DNA of 64,000 nt from Burkholderia sp. S171 (GCF_009766085.1 NZ_LMUF01000030.1:497632-561631); one strand, 5' to 3'. Numbered from the stretch's first letter, positions 26,570 to 35,893 are shown. Numbers and translations are program-made. The notes: generated from the sequence alone by a model not told the origin.

Positions 26570-29269
26570 ATGTCCGCTGTACCCGACGAAGTGATGAAAT
26601 ATGTCGCCAACGCCAAGGACGACGAAGATCCCCAGGAAACCGCTGAGTGGCTAGAAGCCCTCGACGGTGTGATTTCGGCAGTAGGCCCGGATCGTGCCCA
26701 TTACCTGATCGAAAAGCAGATCGAATTCGCGCGGGTTCACGGCGAACATCTGCCGTTTTCCGCTAACACCCCGTACATCAACACCATTCCGGTCGCAGCC
26801 CAGTCGAAGATTCCCGGCGATCAGGACATCGAACACAAGATCCGTTCGTACACGCGCTGGAACGCCATTGCCATGGTGCTGCGCGCCGGCAAGGACACGA
26901 ACGTGGGCGGGCACATTGCTTCGTTTGCGTCGGCGGCCACGCTGTACGACGTTGGTTTCAACCATTTCTGGCACGCGCCGTCCCCCGAACATGGCGGCGA
27001 TCTCGTGTTCGTGCAGGGCCACTCGTCGCCCGGTGTTTATTCGCGCGCGTTCTTGCTGGGCCGCCTGAAAGCCAGCCAGCTCGATAATTTCCGCCAGGAA
27101 GTGGGCGGCCAGGGCATTTCGTCGTATCCGCATCCGTGGCTGATGCCGGACTTCTGGCAGTTCCCGACCGTGTCCATGGGCCTCGGCCCGATCATGGCGA
27201 TCTATCAGGCGCGTTTCATGAAGTACATGGACGCGCGCGGCATCATCAAGGCAGGCAGCCGCAAGGTCTGGGCATTCCTGGGCGACGGCGAAACGGACGA
27301 ACCGGAATCGCTCGGCGCGATCGGCATGGCCGGCCGTGAACGGCTCGACAACCTCGTCTTCGTGATCAACTGCAACTTGCAGCGTCTCGACGGCCCGGTG
27401 CGCGGCAACGGCAAGATCATCCAGGAACTGGAAAGCGAATTCCGCGGCGCCGGCTGGAACGTGATCAAGGTAGTGTGGGGCAGCCGCTGGGACTCGCTTT
27501 TCGCCCGCGATAAAACCGGTGCATTGATGCGCCGGATGATGGAAGTGGTCGACGGCGAATATCAGACCTACAAGTCAGAGTCAGGCGCTTACGTGCGCGA
27601 GCATTTCTTCAACACGCCGGAACTCAAGGCGATGGTTGCAGAGTGGTCCGACGAAGACATCTGGAACCTGAATCGTGGCGGCCATGATCCGCACAAGATC
27701 TACGCGGCGTATTCGGAAGCATCGAAGACGAAGGGTCAGCCGACCGTCATCCTCGCCAAGACCATCAAGGGTTATGGCATGGGCGAAGCGGGTCAGGCAA
27801 TGAACATCACGCACCAGCAGAAGAAGCTGCACACTGATCAGCTGATGAAATTCCGCGATCAGTTCAAGCTGCCGATCCCCGACGACAAGATCGCCGACGT
27901 GCCGTATCTGGAGTTCGAAGAAGGGTCGAAGGAACTCGAGTACATGCGCGCTCGCCGCCAGGAACTCGGTGGTTATCTGCCGGCGCGCCGTCAAAAAGCC
28001 GAATCGCTGCCGGTGCCGGATCTGTCGGCGTTCGAACCGGTGTTGAAGGGCACGGGTCCGGGCCGCGAGATCTCCACGACCATGGCGTTCGTGCGGATTC
28101 TCAACATCCTGCTGAAGGACAAGGCGCTCGGTAAACGCATCGTGCCGATCGTGCCGGATGAATCGCGTACCTTCGGTATGGAAGGGTTGTTCCGCCAGAT
28201 CGGTATCTGGAATCAGGATGGCCAGAAGTACGTGCCGGAAGATTCCGACCAGCTGATGTTCTATCGTGAATCGGAAACCGGCCAGATCCTGCAGGAAGGC
28301 ATCAACGAAGCCGGCGGGATGTGTGACTGGATTGCGGCGGCGACGTCGTACTCCACGCACAACGAGATCATGATCCCGTTCTACATCTTCTATTCCATGT
28401 TCGGCTTCCAGCGCATTGGCGATCTGGCGTGGGCAGCGGGCGACATGCGTTCGCGCGGCTTCTTGCTGGGCGGCACGGCTGGACGTACTACGCTCAACGG
28501 CGAAGGCCTGCAGCACGAAGACGGCCATTCGTTGATGTGGGCGGCGTCGGTGCCGAACTGCGTGAGCTACGACCCGACCTTCGGTTACGAACTCGCGGTG
28601 ATCATGCAGGACGGTTTGCGTCGCATGGTGGCCGAGCAGGAAGACGTGTATTACTACGTCACGGTGATGAACGAGAACTACGAACACCCGGCGATTCCGC
28701 AGGGCGATGGCGTGGCCGCCGACATCATCAAGGGCATGTACTCGTTCCGCAAATCGGATGCTGACGCAAAGGCGCCGCGCGTTCAGTTGATGGGCGCAGG
28801 CACGATCTTCAATGAAGTGATCGCTGCTGCTGATTTGCTTAAGAACGACTGGAACGTCGCCGCCGATCTCTGGAGCGTTCCGAGCTTTACGGAACTGGCA
28901 CGCGAAGGCGCGCAAGTGGAGCGCTGGAACCTGCTGCATCCGACCGAAGAACGTCAGGTCTCGCATGTGACGAAGCTGCTGAAGGATGCAAAGGGTCCGG
29001 TGGTGGCATCGACGGATTATGTGCGTGCGCTCGTCGATCAGATTCGCGGTTATGTGCCGAACAAGTTTGTTGTGCTCGGCACGGACGGTTATGGCCGTTC
29101 GGACACGCGTGAAAAACTGCGTCATTTCTTCGAAGTCGACCGCTACTGGGTCACCGTCGCGGCACTCAATGCGCTGGCCGACGAAGGCACGATCGACCGC
29201 AAGGTTGTCGCCGACGCGATCGCGAAGTACGCGCTCGACCCCGCCAAACCCAACCCGATGACGGTTTAA
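26570..29269 (+). CDS. aceE: Pyruvate dehydrogenase E1 component, homodimeric type
   Basis: An 899-residue thiamine-diphosphate enzyme that decarboxylates pyruvate and passes the acetyl group to the lipoyl arm of AceF. It has the single-chain E1 layout: the N-terminal helical tail that binds E2, the ThDP signature GDGETDEPESLGAIGMAGRE with the metal/diphosphate site, then the transketolase-like pyrimidine domain (RTFGMEGLFRQIGIWNQDGQ) and C-terminal domain. Length fits E. coli AceE (887). ATG 26570 has AGGAG six bases upstream; the frame extends to 26486 but those codons are unconserved. First gene of aceE-aceF-lpdA; aceF follows after 100 bp with a hairpin between. Confidence 0.97.
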   Translation: MSAVPDEVMKYVANAKDDEDPQETAEWLEALDGVISAVGPDRAHYLIEKQIEFARVHGEHLPFSANTPYINTIPVAAQSKIPGDQDIEHKIRSYTRWNAIAMVLRAGKDTNVGGHIASFASAATLYDVGFNHFWHAPSPEHGGDLVFVQGHSSPGVYSRAFLLGRLKASQLDNFRQEVGGQGISSYPHPWLMPDFWQFPTVSMGLGPIMAIYQARFMKYMDARGIIKAGSRKVWAFLGDGETDEPESLGAIGMAGRERLDNLVFVINCNLQRLDGPVRGNGKIIQELESEFRGAGWNVIKVVWGSRWDSLFARDKTGALMRRMMEVVDGEYQTYKSESGAYVREHFFNTPELKAMVAEWSDEDIWNLNRGGHDPHKIYAAYSEASKTKGQPTVILAKTIKGYGMGEAGQAMNITHQQKKLHTDQLMKFRDQFKLPIPDDKIADVPYLEFEEGSKELEYMRARRQELGGYLPARRQKAESLPVPDLSAFEPVLKGTGPGREISTTMAFVRILNILLKDKALGKRIVPIVPDESRTFGMEGLFRQIGIWNQDGQKYVPEDSDQLMFYRESETGQILQEGINEAGGMCDWIAAATSYSTHNEIMIPFYIFYSMFGFQRIGDLAWAAGDMRSRGFLLGGTAGRTTLNGEGLQHEDGHSLMWAASVPNCVSYDPTFGYELAVIMQDGLRRMVAEQEDVYYYVTVMNENYEHPAIPQGDGVAADIIKGMYSFRKSDADAKAPRVQLMGAGTIFNEVIAAADLLKNDWNVAADLWSVPSFTELAREGAQVERWNLLHPTEERQVSHVTKLLKDAKGPVVASTDYVRALVDQIRGYVPNKFVVLGTDGYGRSDTREKLRHFFEVDRYWVTVAALNALADEGTIDRKVVADAIAKYALDPAKPNPMTV

Positions 29270-29300
29270 CGCATCGGCCCCCGAGTGTTGTTGCGCGAAG

Positions 29301-29341
29301 TCGCCTTGCCCTTGGCTTTAGCCTCGTGGCAGGGCGATTTT
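29301..29341 (+). other. Intercistronic hairpin with T-run between aceE and aceF
   Basis: TCGCCTTGCC (29301-29310) and GGCAGGGCGA (29328-29337) form a 10-bp stem with one wobble pair, then TTTT. It resembles a leaky terminator that could lower aceF relative to aceE, or an RNA-end stabiliser. Confidence 0.5.
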
Positions 29342-29369
29342 CGCGTCGCGACCCAGGAGACAATAAACA

Positions 29370-31028
29370 ATGAGTCAAGCGATCGAAGTCAAGGTGCCGG
29401 ATATCGGCGATTACACGGACATTCCGGTGATCGAAGTGCTGGTGAAAGTCGGGGACACTGTCGAGAAGGAGCAATCGCTCGTCACGCTCGAATCCGATAA
29501 AGCGACCATGGACGTGCCCAGTTCGGCCGGCGGCGTCGTGAAGGAAGTGAAGGTCAAGGTTGGCGACAACGTGTCGGAAGGTGCGTTGATCGTTGTGCTG
29601 GAAGCAGCTGATTCCGGCGCCGCTGCTGCGCCGAAGGCCGCTGAAAAACCCGCCGAAGCGACGGCGCAGGAGAAGGCTCCTGCGGCTCCTGCCCCGGCTG
29701 CATCGTCGGGCGGCGGAGCGGTTGAAGTGAAGGTGCCGGATATTGGCGACTTCACGGACATTCCGGTCATCGAAGTGAACGTGAAGGTCGGCGACAAGGT
29801 CGAGAAGGAGCAATCGCTCGTTACGCTCGAATCCGATAAAGCCACCATGGACGTGCCATCGCCCGCAGCGGGCACGGTCAAGGAACTCAAGGTCAAAGTT
29901 GGCGACAACGTCTCGGAAGGCACGTTGATTCTCGTGCTGGAAGGCGGTGAAGGAGCGGCGCCCGCTGTTGCTGCACCTAAGCAGGAAGCGCCGAAGGCCG
30001 CAGCGCCTTCAGACGCAGCGCCTAAATCCGCGCCGGCTCAGAAAGAAGCGCCGTCCGCGCTCGCGCTCGCCCCGGCTATTCCGGCGGGCGATGGCGGTTC
30101 GAAGACGTCGAGCCACGCATCGCCGTCGGTGCGCAAATTTGCGCGCGAACTAGGGGTCGATGTCGCGTCTGTCAAGGGCTCGGGCCCCAAGGACCGTATC
30201 ACGCAAGCCGACGTGACCGCGTTCGTGAAGGGCGTAATGAGCGGCCAGGGTAAAGCGCCGGCGGCAGTAGCCGCAGCGCCGGCCGGTGGCGGCGAGTTGA
30301 ACCTGCTGCCGTGGCCGAAGGTCGACTTTGCGAAGTTCGGTCCGGTCGATCCGAAGCCGCTGTCGCGCATCAAGAAGATTTCGGGCGCGAACCTGCATCG
30401 CAACTGGGTCATGATTCCGCACGTCACGAACAACGACGAAGCCGATATCACCGACCTCGAAGCGCTGCGGGTCACGCTGAACAAGGAAAACGAAAAGGCC
30501 GGCGTGAAGTTCACCATGCTCGCGTTCGTGATCAAGGCGGTCGTTGCCGCGTTGAAGAAATTCCCGACGTTTAATGCGAGCCTCGACGGCGATAACCTCG
30601 TCTTCAAGCAGTATTACAACGTCGGTTTTGCCGCCGATACCCCGAACGGTTTGATGGTTCCGGTGATTCGCGACGCGGACAAGAAGGGCCTCATCGATGT
30701 CGCCCGGGAAATGGCCGATCTGTCGAAAGCGGCGCGCGAGGGCAAGCTGAAGCCGGACCAGATGCAAGGCGGATGCTTCTCGATTTCGTCGCTGGGTGGC
30801 ATCGGCGGAACGCATTTCACGCCGATCATCAATGCGCCTGAAGTGGCAATCCTGGGGTTGTCGCGCGGCGCGATGAAGCCGGTGTGGGACGGCAAGGCAT
30901 TTGTCCCTCGCCTGATTCTGCCTTTGTCGCTGTCATACGATCATCGGGTTATCGATGGCGCTGAGGCCGCGCGGTTCAATGCCTACCTTTCTGCTGTGCT
31001 GGCGGATTTCCGTCGCGTGAGTCTTTGA
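29370..31028 (+). CDS. aceF: Pyruvate dehydrogenase E2, dihydrolipoyllysine acetyltransferase
   Basis: A 552-residue core subunit. Two lipoyl domains (about 4-76 and 121-193) each carry the lipoylated Lys in LESDKATMD and are joined by Ala/Pro/Glu-rich flexible linkers. A peripheral subunit-binding domain follows ([20 protein letters not shown], about 250-287), then the catalytic acyltransferase domain (about 320-552) ending with the active-site motif [14 protein letters not shown]. It takes acetyl from E1-bound ThDP to CoA. The two lipoyl repeats are almost identical in DNA to each other and to the second lipoyl domain of lpdA. The ATG at 29370 has AGGAG upstream. Confidence 0.96.
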   Translation: MSQAIEVKVPDIGDYTDIPVIEVLVKVGDTVEKEQSLVTLESDKATMDVPSSAGGVVKEVKVKVGDNVSEGALIVVLEAADSGAAAAPKAAEKPAEATAQEKAPAAPAPAASSGGGAVEVKVPDIGDFTDIPVIEVNVKVGDKVEKEQSLVTLESDKATMDVPSPAAGTVKELKVKVGDNVSEGTLILVLEGGEGAAPAVAAPKQEAPKAAAPSDAAPKSAPAQKEAPSALALAPAIPAGDGGSKTSSHASPSVRKFARELGVDVASVKGSGPKDRITQADVTAFVKGVMSGQGKAPAAVAAAPAGGGELNLLPWPKVDFAKFGPVDPKPLSRIKKISGANLHRNWVMIPHVTNNDEADITDLEALRVTLNKENEKAGVKFTMLAFVIKAVVAALKKFPTFNASLDGDNLVFKQYYNVGFAADTPNGLMVPVIRDADKKGLIDVAREMADLSKAAREGKLKPDQMQGGCFSISSLGGIGGTHFTPIINAPEVAILGLSRGAMKPVWDGKAFVPRLILPLSLSYDHRVIDGAEAARFNAYLSAVLADFRRVSL

Positions 31029-31037
31029 TTTTTGTGC

Positions 31038-31070
31038 TTGGCGGGCCGCTCCTTGTGGTCCGCCAACCTT
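31038..31070 (+). terminator. Possible terminator-like hairpin after aceF
   Basis: TTGGCGG (31038-31044) pairs with CCGCCAA (31063-31069). No T-run follows, so this is probably only an mRNA hairpin. Confidence 0.35.
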
Positions 31071-31100
31071 GTCATTGAACCTGCTTTGCACTGCATTTTG

Positions 31101-31180
31101 CGAGTCGCCCCTGCGCGGGGCGGCACTTACTTTCTTTGAATTGCCAAAGAAAGAAAGTAAGCAAAGAAAGGCAAGTCTGC
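31101..31180. repeat. Palindromic intergenic repeat of Burkholderia type
   Basis: A GCCCC-TGCGC-GGGGC hairpin (31107-31121) is followed by CTTACTTTCTTTG and CAAAGAAAGAAAGTAAG, which pair with one 4-base insertion. Elements of this look, GGGGCGGCACTTACTTTC with an inverted AAAGAAAGTAAG arm, are from memory common between Burkholderia genes. It separates aceF from lpdA. Confidence 0.6.
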
Positions 31181-31253
31181 CGACGGCAGAACCCAGGGCT
31201 ACGCGTTGCGTTCTTGTTTCTTGGTTCTGCCCGCTTCCTTCTTAGGGGACAAC

Positions 31254-33365
31254 ATGAGTCTCACCGAACTTAAAGTACCCGATATCGGCGATTTCCAAGA
31301 CGTCGATGTCGTCGAAGTGAATATCAAAGCCGGCGACGTTATCGAAAAAGAACAAGGCGTCCTCACCCTCGAATCGGACAAGGCTTCCATCGAAGTGCCG
31401 AGCGATTTAGTGGGTACGGTCAAGGAAGTCAAGGTCAAAGCCGGCGATAAAGTCTCGCAAGGCACCGTGATCGCATTGGTCGAAACGGCCGACGCCAGCA
31501 CTGAAAAACCTGCCGCACCCGCTGAAAAGCCCGCTGCGGCAAAAGCCGATGCGCCCGCGCCGAAAGAAGCCGCCGCGTCCAAGCCTGCTGAACAAAAGCC
31601 CGCGGGCGGTGGATCGCAAGACGTGAAGGTGCCGGACATCGGCGATTTCACCGACATCCCGGTGATCGAAATTCATGTGAAGGCCGGCGATACGGTCGAG
31701 AAGGAACAATCGCTCGTCACGCTCGAATCCGATAAAGCGACCATGGATGTACCGTCGCCCGCAGCGGGCACGGTCAAGGAAGTCAAGGTCAAGATCGGCG
31801 ACAACGTCTCCGAAGGTACTTTGATCCTCACGCTCGAAGGTCAGGGCGGCGGTGTCAGCCAGGTCGAGGAAAAACCGAAGACCGCAGCGCCGCAGCCGGC
31901 CGAAAAAGCCACTGCCGCGCCCGCGCCGAAGGCCGCGTCGTTCTCCGGTTCCGCCGATATCGAATGCGACATGCTCGTGCTCGGCGCGGGTCCTGGCGGT
32001 TATTCGGCTGCGTTCCGCGCGGCCGATCTGGGCATGAACACGGTCATCGTCGAGCGGTATGCAACGCTTGGCGGCGTGTGCCTGAACGTCGGCTGCATTC
32101 CGTCGAAAGCCTTGCTTCACGCTGCCGCGATCACCGACGCCGCGAAGGAACTCGCGCACCACGGTATTTCGTTCGGTGAGCCAACGATCGATCTCGACAA
32201 ACTCCGTGACTTCAAGTCGGGCGTCGTCAAGAAATTGACCGGCGGACTGGCCGGTATGGCGAAGGCGCGCAAGGTCCAGGTGGTCACGGGCGTCGGCAAA
32301 TTCGTCGGCCCGAATCACATGGAGATTGAAGGCGAGGGCGGCAAGCAGGTCGTGCAGTTCAAGAACTCGATCATCGCAGCGGGCTCGCAAGCCGTGAAGC
32401 TGCCGTTCATGCCGGAAGATCCGCGCGTGGTGGATTCAACCGGCGCGCTCGAATTGCGCCAGATCCCGAAGCGCATGCTCGTGATCGGCGGCGGCATCAT
32501 CGGCCTGGAAATGGCGACGGTGTATGCGTCGCTGGGCGCGGAAATCGATGTGGTCGAGATGCTCGATGTCTTGATGGCCGGAGCGGATCGTGACCTCGTG
32601 AAGGTGTGGGAAAAATTCAACGCCAAGCGCTTCGCGAACGTCATGCTCAAGACGAAAACGACCAAGGCGGAAGCCAAGGACGACGGCATCTACGTGAGCT
32701 TCGAAGGTGAAAAAGCGCCCGCTGAAGCACAACGTTATGACCTCGTGCTCGTGGCTGTCGGCCGCAGCCCGAATGGTGGCAAGATTGGCGCGGACAAGGC
32801 TGGCGTGGCGGTGACCGATCGCGGTTTCATCAACGTCGACAAGCAGCTGCGTACGAACGTCGAGCACATTTTTGCTATCGGCGATCTGGTTGGCCAGCCG
32901 ATGCTCGCGCACAAGGCCGTGCACGAAGGCCACGTTGCAGCGGAAGCGGCGCATGGTGAAAAGGCGTACTTCGACGCATTGCAGATTCCGTCCGTTGCTT
33001 ACACCGATCCCGAAGTGGCGTGGGCCGGCAAGACCGAAGATCAGTGCAAGGCCGAAGGCATCAAGTACGGCAAGGCCACGTTCCCGTGGGCTGCATCCGG
33101 CCGGGCGATTGCAAACGGTCGCGACGAAGGTTTCACCAAGCTCATCTTCGACGAAGAAACGCACCGGATCATCGGCGGCGGGATCGTCGGGACGAATGCG
33201 GGCGACCTGATCAGCGAAGTGTGTCTGGCGATCGAAATGGGCGCGGACGCGGAGGATATCGGCAAGACGATCCATCCCCACCCGACGCTCGGTGAATCGA
33301 TCGGCATGGCCGCTGAGCTGTACGAAGGCGTGTGCACGGACTTGCCGCCGCAGCGCAAGAAGTAG
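31254..33365 (+). CDS. lpdA: Dihydrolipoyl dehydrogenase (E3) with two N-terminal lipoyl domains
   Basis: A 703-residue flavoprotein that reoxidises the dihydrolipoyl arms of E2 with NAD+. Plain E3 is about 470 residues; here two lipoyl domains precede it (about 3-76 with SDKASIE and 121-195 with SDKATMD), joined by Ala/Pro/Lys linkers. The E3 part starts with the FAD fold VLGAGPGGYSAAFRAADLG, the redox disulfide in GGVCLNVGCIPSK, the NAD fold VIGGGIIGLEMATVYASLGA, and the C-terminal His-Glu pair in IHPHPTLGE. One lipoyl domain on E3 is known in Neisseria and Ralstonia; two is unusual. The second looks copied from aceF. ATG 31254 has AGGGGA upstream. It ends at a strong terminator. Confidence 0.95.
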   Translation: MSLTELKVPDIGDFQDVDVVEVNIKAGDVIEKEQGVLTLESDKASIEVPSDLVGTVKEVKVKAGDKVSQGTVIALVETADASTEKPAAPAEKPAAAKADAPAPKEAAASKPAEQKPAGGGSQDVKVPDIGDFTDIPVIEIHVKAGDTVEKEQSLVTLESDKATMDVPSPAAGTVKEVKVKIGDNVSEGTLILTLEGQGGGVSQVEEKPKTAAPQPAEKATAAPAPKAASFSGSADIECDMLVLGAGPGGYSAAFRAADLGMNTVIVERYATLGGVCLNVGCIPSKALLHAAAITDAAKELAHHGISFGEPTIDLDKLRDFKSGVVKKLTGGLAGMAKARKVQVVTGVGKFVGPNHMEIEGEGGKQVVQFKNSIIAAGSQAVKLPFMPEDPRVVDSTGALELRQIPKRMLVIGGGIIGLEMATVYASLGAEIDVVEMLDVLMAGADRDLVKVWEKFNAKRFANVMLKTKTTKAEAKDDGIYVSFEGEKAPAEAQRYDLVLVAVGRSPNGGKIGADKAGVAVTDRGFINVDKQLRTNVEHIFAIGDLVGQPMLAHKAVHEGHVAAEAAHGEKAYFDALQIPSVAYTDPEVAWAGKTEDQCKAEGIKYGKATFPWAASGRAIANGRDEGFTKLIFDEETHRIIGGGIVGTNAGDLISEVCLAIEMGADAEDIGKTIHPHPTLGESIGMAAELYEGVCTDLPPQRKK

Positions 33366-33383
33366 GGCGTTGTTGGCTGGTTG

Positions 33384-33427
33384 AAAAAAGCGGCGCGTTC
33401 TGTCAGGAATGCGCCGCTTTTGTTTTT
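33384..33427 (+). terminator. Rho-independent terminator after lpdA
   Basis: AAAAGCGGCGC and GCGCCGCTTTT form an 11-bp stem around a 14-nt loop, then GTTTTT. Ends the aceE-aceF-lpdA operon. Confidence 0.9.
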
Positions 33428-33484
33428 GCGGGCGCACGTTGGACTTGGCATTTCGCGCGACAACAGAGCAAAAAAGAGAACACG

Positions 33485-33521
33485 AAAAAAAACCGCCCCA
33501 ACTTTCGTTGGAGCGGTTTTT
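33485..33521 (-). terminator. Rho-independent terminator of the phasin gene
   Basis: CCGCCCCAAC-TTTC-GTTGGAGCGG (one mismatch) with A-rich and T-rich flanks. On the minus strand it is followed by eight T and lies 67 bases past the phasin stop. Confidence 0.85.
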
Positions 33522-33587
33522 CATACAGCCTGATCATCTCGCGGCGTCACCGGATTTCCCGGCGCCACTGCGTGCGAATGAATTCGC

Positions 33588-34160
33588 TCAGACCGCTTTC
33601 TTGGTAGCGCGCGAAGCTTGAGCCGTTGCTTGCGATGCAGCCTTCGTGGCGGCCGTAGCGGCTGCGTTGAAGTTGCTTTCCGCGATCTCGACAGCTTGCT
33701 TGCTTGCCTTGTGGATCGTTTCGTACGTGGTGTTGGCGGCGGTAATGGCCGACTTCATCACGGCGACAGCCGTTTCCGAACCTGCCGGTGCGTTCTTCGC
33801 GACGTTTTCTACGAGCGTTTGCACCTTGCGGTTCTGGTCTTCGTACTGCTCTTCAGCGACGCGAGCAAATTCAGCTTGCGTCGACGATGCGATTTCATAC
33901 AGGTGACGGCCATACGACAGCGCCTTTTCTGCGACCGGCTGAGCCAGGCTGGCTTGCAGTGCGAGCAGTTCTTGCGCATCCTTAACCGACAACACGCGTT
34001 GTGCGTTTTCCTGGCTTTCAGCCAGCGTCGACTTCACAACTTGCAGATTCAGTTCAAGAAGCTTTTCCATACCTTCGAAAGCCTTGTTCGTCAGGCCGAA
34101 GAGGGTATCGAATTGCGCTTTGTTTGCAGCGGCGATTTGTTCCGGGGTCAAAAGGGTCAT
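33588..34160 (-). CDS. phaP: Phasin (PHA granule-associated protein)
   Basis: A 190-residue phasin-family protein that coats polyhydroxyalkanoate granules. It opens [20 protein letters not shown] and runs through amphipathic heptad-like helices ([40 protein letters not shown]) to an Ala/Thr/Lys-rich tail of the PhaP type ([17 protein letters not shown]). Length (about 190) is usual. ATG 34160 with AGGAG six bases upstream is preferred over a start at 34190. A near-consensus promoter lies at 34278-34305. The PHA synthase genes are not in the window. Phasin genes are generally repressed by PhaR until granules form; a TTGTGCAATGCAAC element just before the -35 is a possible operator, but this is inference. 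Confidence 0.92.
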   Translation of the reverse strand: MTLLTPEQIAAANKAQFDTLFGLTNKAFEGMEKLLELNLQVVKSTLAESQENAQRVLSVKDAQELLALQASLAQPVAEKALSYGRHLYEIASSTQAEFARVAEEQYEDQNRKVQTLVENVAKNAPAGSETAVAVMKSAITAANTTYETIHKASKQAVEIAESNFNAAATAATKAASQATAQASRATKKAV

Positions 34161-34478
34161 GTCACGCTCCTGAAAGAGTCGACCCATCATCAGCGCGGGT
34201 CGTGGGTTTTGGCGGCGACCGGAAATCCGGAAACCGTATGAGGCGATTGGCTGTTGGTGCGTCGCAACATGGAACCCATTCTAGGCATATTCCTAAAGAT
34301 GTCAAGCATCTTTTTGTGCAATGCAACATCGTACGATTGCTTATTAAACAATGGCTTACGAGGATGCGTCTTTGTAGTGGAACTACATTCCGAGATAAGA
34401 CGCACCAGCTTGGGGCGGAAGACGCAAACGCTGTCGGTGCGCGGATCTTGGTTCTGGAAAAGTGAAATTTCGTTTCGA
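34161..34478. other. Divergent region between phaP and the deacetylase gene
   Basis: The 318 bases contain the phasin promoter (34278-34305), the dyad-like TTGTGCAATGCAAC (34314-34327) and the palindrome ATCGTACGAT (34328-34337). No gene is supported, although the deacetylase reading frame stays open back to 34254. Confidence 0.5.
34278..34305 (-). promoter_or_regulatory. Sigma-70 promoter of phaP
   Basis: On the minus strand TTGACA (34305-34300, perfect) and TAGAAT (34283-34278, five of six) are 16 bp apart. Transcription would start near 34271, giving a leader of about 110 bases before the phasin ATG. Confidence 0.7.
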
Positions 34479-35438
34479 ATGAAAGCCTTTTATAGCGATC
34501 AGTTCGTATTGCCCCTGCCGGCTGGTCACCGGTTTCCTATGCAGAAATATTACCTTTTGCGCGAGCGGGTGCAGGCCGAGCTGCCTAATGTCGTATTGGG
34601 CGAGGCGCCGATCGCGGCCGACTCAGAACTAGCGCGCGTTCATGCGGCCGATTACATCGAGCGGGTGGCGACCGGGGCGTTGGACGCACGCGAGCAGCGG
34701 GAGATCGGCTTTCCGTGGTCACCTGAAATGGTGGAACGTTCCCGACGCTCCGTGGGGGCGACAATCGCGGCGTGTCATGCCGCTCGTCAAGACGGCTTTG
34801 CCGTGAATCTGGCGGGCGGCACGCATCATTCGTACGCGTCGCACGGTGCGGGGTTCTGTGTGTTCAACGACGCGGCCGTCGCTGCCCGGGCGATGCAGGC
34901 CCACGCGCAGGAGCGTGGCGAGCGCACGCCGCACATCGCGATCGTCGATCTCGATGTGCATCAGGGCAACGGAACCGCATCCATTTTCCAGGATGATCCG
35001 AGTGTTTTCACGCTGTCGCTGCATGGGACATCGAATTACCCATTTAGCAAGGAGATCGGCGATCTCGATATCGCGTTGCCCGATGGCTGCGACGACGACC
35101 TGTATGCGGAAGCGCTTTCCGGGGCTTTATCGACGATGTTCGATCGGTTTGAACCCGCCATGCTCATTTATCTGGCAGGCGCCGATCCGCATGTCGACGA
35201 CCGTTTGGGACGGCTGGCGCTGAGTGTCGATGGACTTGCCAAGCGAGATTCCCTTGTATTCAGCGCCGCGACCGGGCGAGATCTTCCCGTGGCAATAACA
35301 ATGGCCGGCGGTTACGGACGTGATATCAACGTCACCGTGGACATTCATCTCCAGACCATCCAGCTTGCCGCTGTCGCGTTCGGCGCCCGGCGCGATTTCT
35401 GCGTACCCGATAAACTGCGCTCGGCAAATTTCATTTGA
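34479..35438 (+). CDS. Histone deacetylase-family (AcuC/HDAH-like) zinc hydrolase
   Basis: A 319-residue deacetylase of the class II/AcuC superfamily. Zinc and catalytic residues are visible: the His pair in GGTHHSYASHGAGFCVFND, the zinc ligands in VDLDVHQGNGTA (Asp, His) and the third Asp in AGADPHVDDRLG, and the MAGGYG loop near the end. In bacteria such enzymes deacetylate small acetylated molecules such as polyamines or, rarely, proteins such as acetyl-CoA synthetase; the substrate here is unknown. The ATG at 34479 begins the conserved MKAFYSDQFVLPLPAGHRFP; the frame is open from 34254 but upstream residues do not match the family. It is monocistronic. Confidence 0.88.
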   Translation: MKAFYSDQFVLPLPAGHRFPMQKYYLLRERVQAELPNVVLGEAPIAADSELARVHAADYIERVATGALDAREQREIGFPWSPEMVERSRRSVGATIAACHAARQDGFAVNLAGGTHHSYASHGAGFCVFNDAAVAARAMQAHAQERGERTPHIAIVDLDVHQGNGTASIFQDDPSVFTLSLHGTSNYPFSKEIGDLDIALPDGCDDDLYAEALSGALSTMFDRFEPAMLIYLAGADPHVDDRLGRLALSVDGLAKRDSLVFSAATGRDLPVAITMAGGYGRDINVTVDIHLQTIQLAAVAFGARRDFCVPDKLRSANFI

Positions 35439-35893
35439 AACGCTTTGAAACGCAGTAAACCAAATGTGTTAACCCGACGTTAACATTCGGGATCCGCCGA
35501 AATCGTCAAAGTTTGTGTGAACAAAAACGCTCGATTGCAGTCGAAATGCCGGTTGAGAATCGGCATGTCTTGCCGAAAAGCTTCGCTTCCTATTGCTGTG
35601 CACACCATTTGTGAAATTTTTGCCTTGAGGGCAGGATCAGAAATCTCCCTCAAGTTTTACAAACTATTGCCGATAAGAGGCTGATAGCCAAGGTCGAGCA
35701 ATAGCGTATGGCAGTGAAAACGATTGCAGCAGGAGCGATGATTTTTTACGATCGGAACTCAGAATTTGTTCGCTCAAATAAATCGTGTCTTACAAAGCGG
35801 TTTAAGTAGTGCGGATAAGTGCTTAATATTGCTAATTTTTCGAAGCTTTACTACACTGGCGACACTCTCTCGCCGGTCCAGAACAGAACACTA
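35439..35893. other. AT-rich intergenic region before pbpG with two hairpins
   Basis: 455 bases without a supported gene and with lower GC than the neighbours. Contents: GTTAAC-CCGAC-GTTAAC (about 35470), a hairpin TGCCG-N9-CGGCA (about 35547-35566), and a terminator-like hairpin CTTGAGGG/CCCTCAAG followed by TTTT (35624-35658). A 33-codon ATG frame at 35708-35809 has no good ribosome site. A small RNA ending at 35658 is possible. Confidence 0.45.
35624..35658 (+). terminator. Terminator-like hairpin in the gap before pbpG
   Basis: CTTGAGGG (35624-35631) and CCCTCAAG (35647-35654) form a perfect 8-bp stem followed by TTTT. It may end the deacetylase mRNA 186 bases after its stop, or a separate small RNA. 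Confidence 0.6.

Noticed and set aside
27581..29125. Minus-strand frame of 514 codons opposite aceE
   Set aside because: It is antisense to a well-conserved E1 sequence and resembles no family.
35708..35809. 33-codon frame before pbpG
   Set aside because: No clear ribosome site and no similarity; kept only as a remark in the gap entry.
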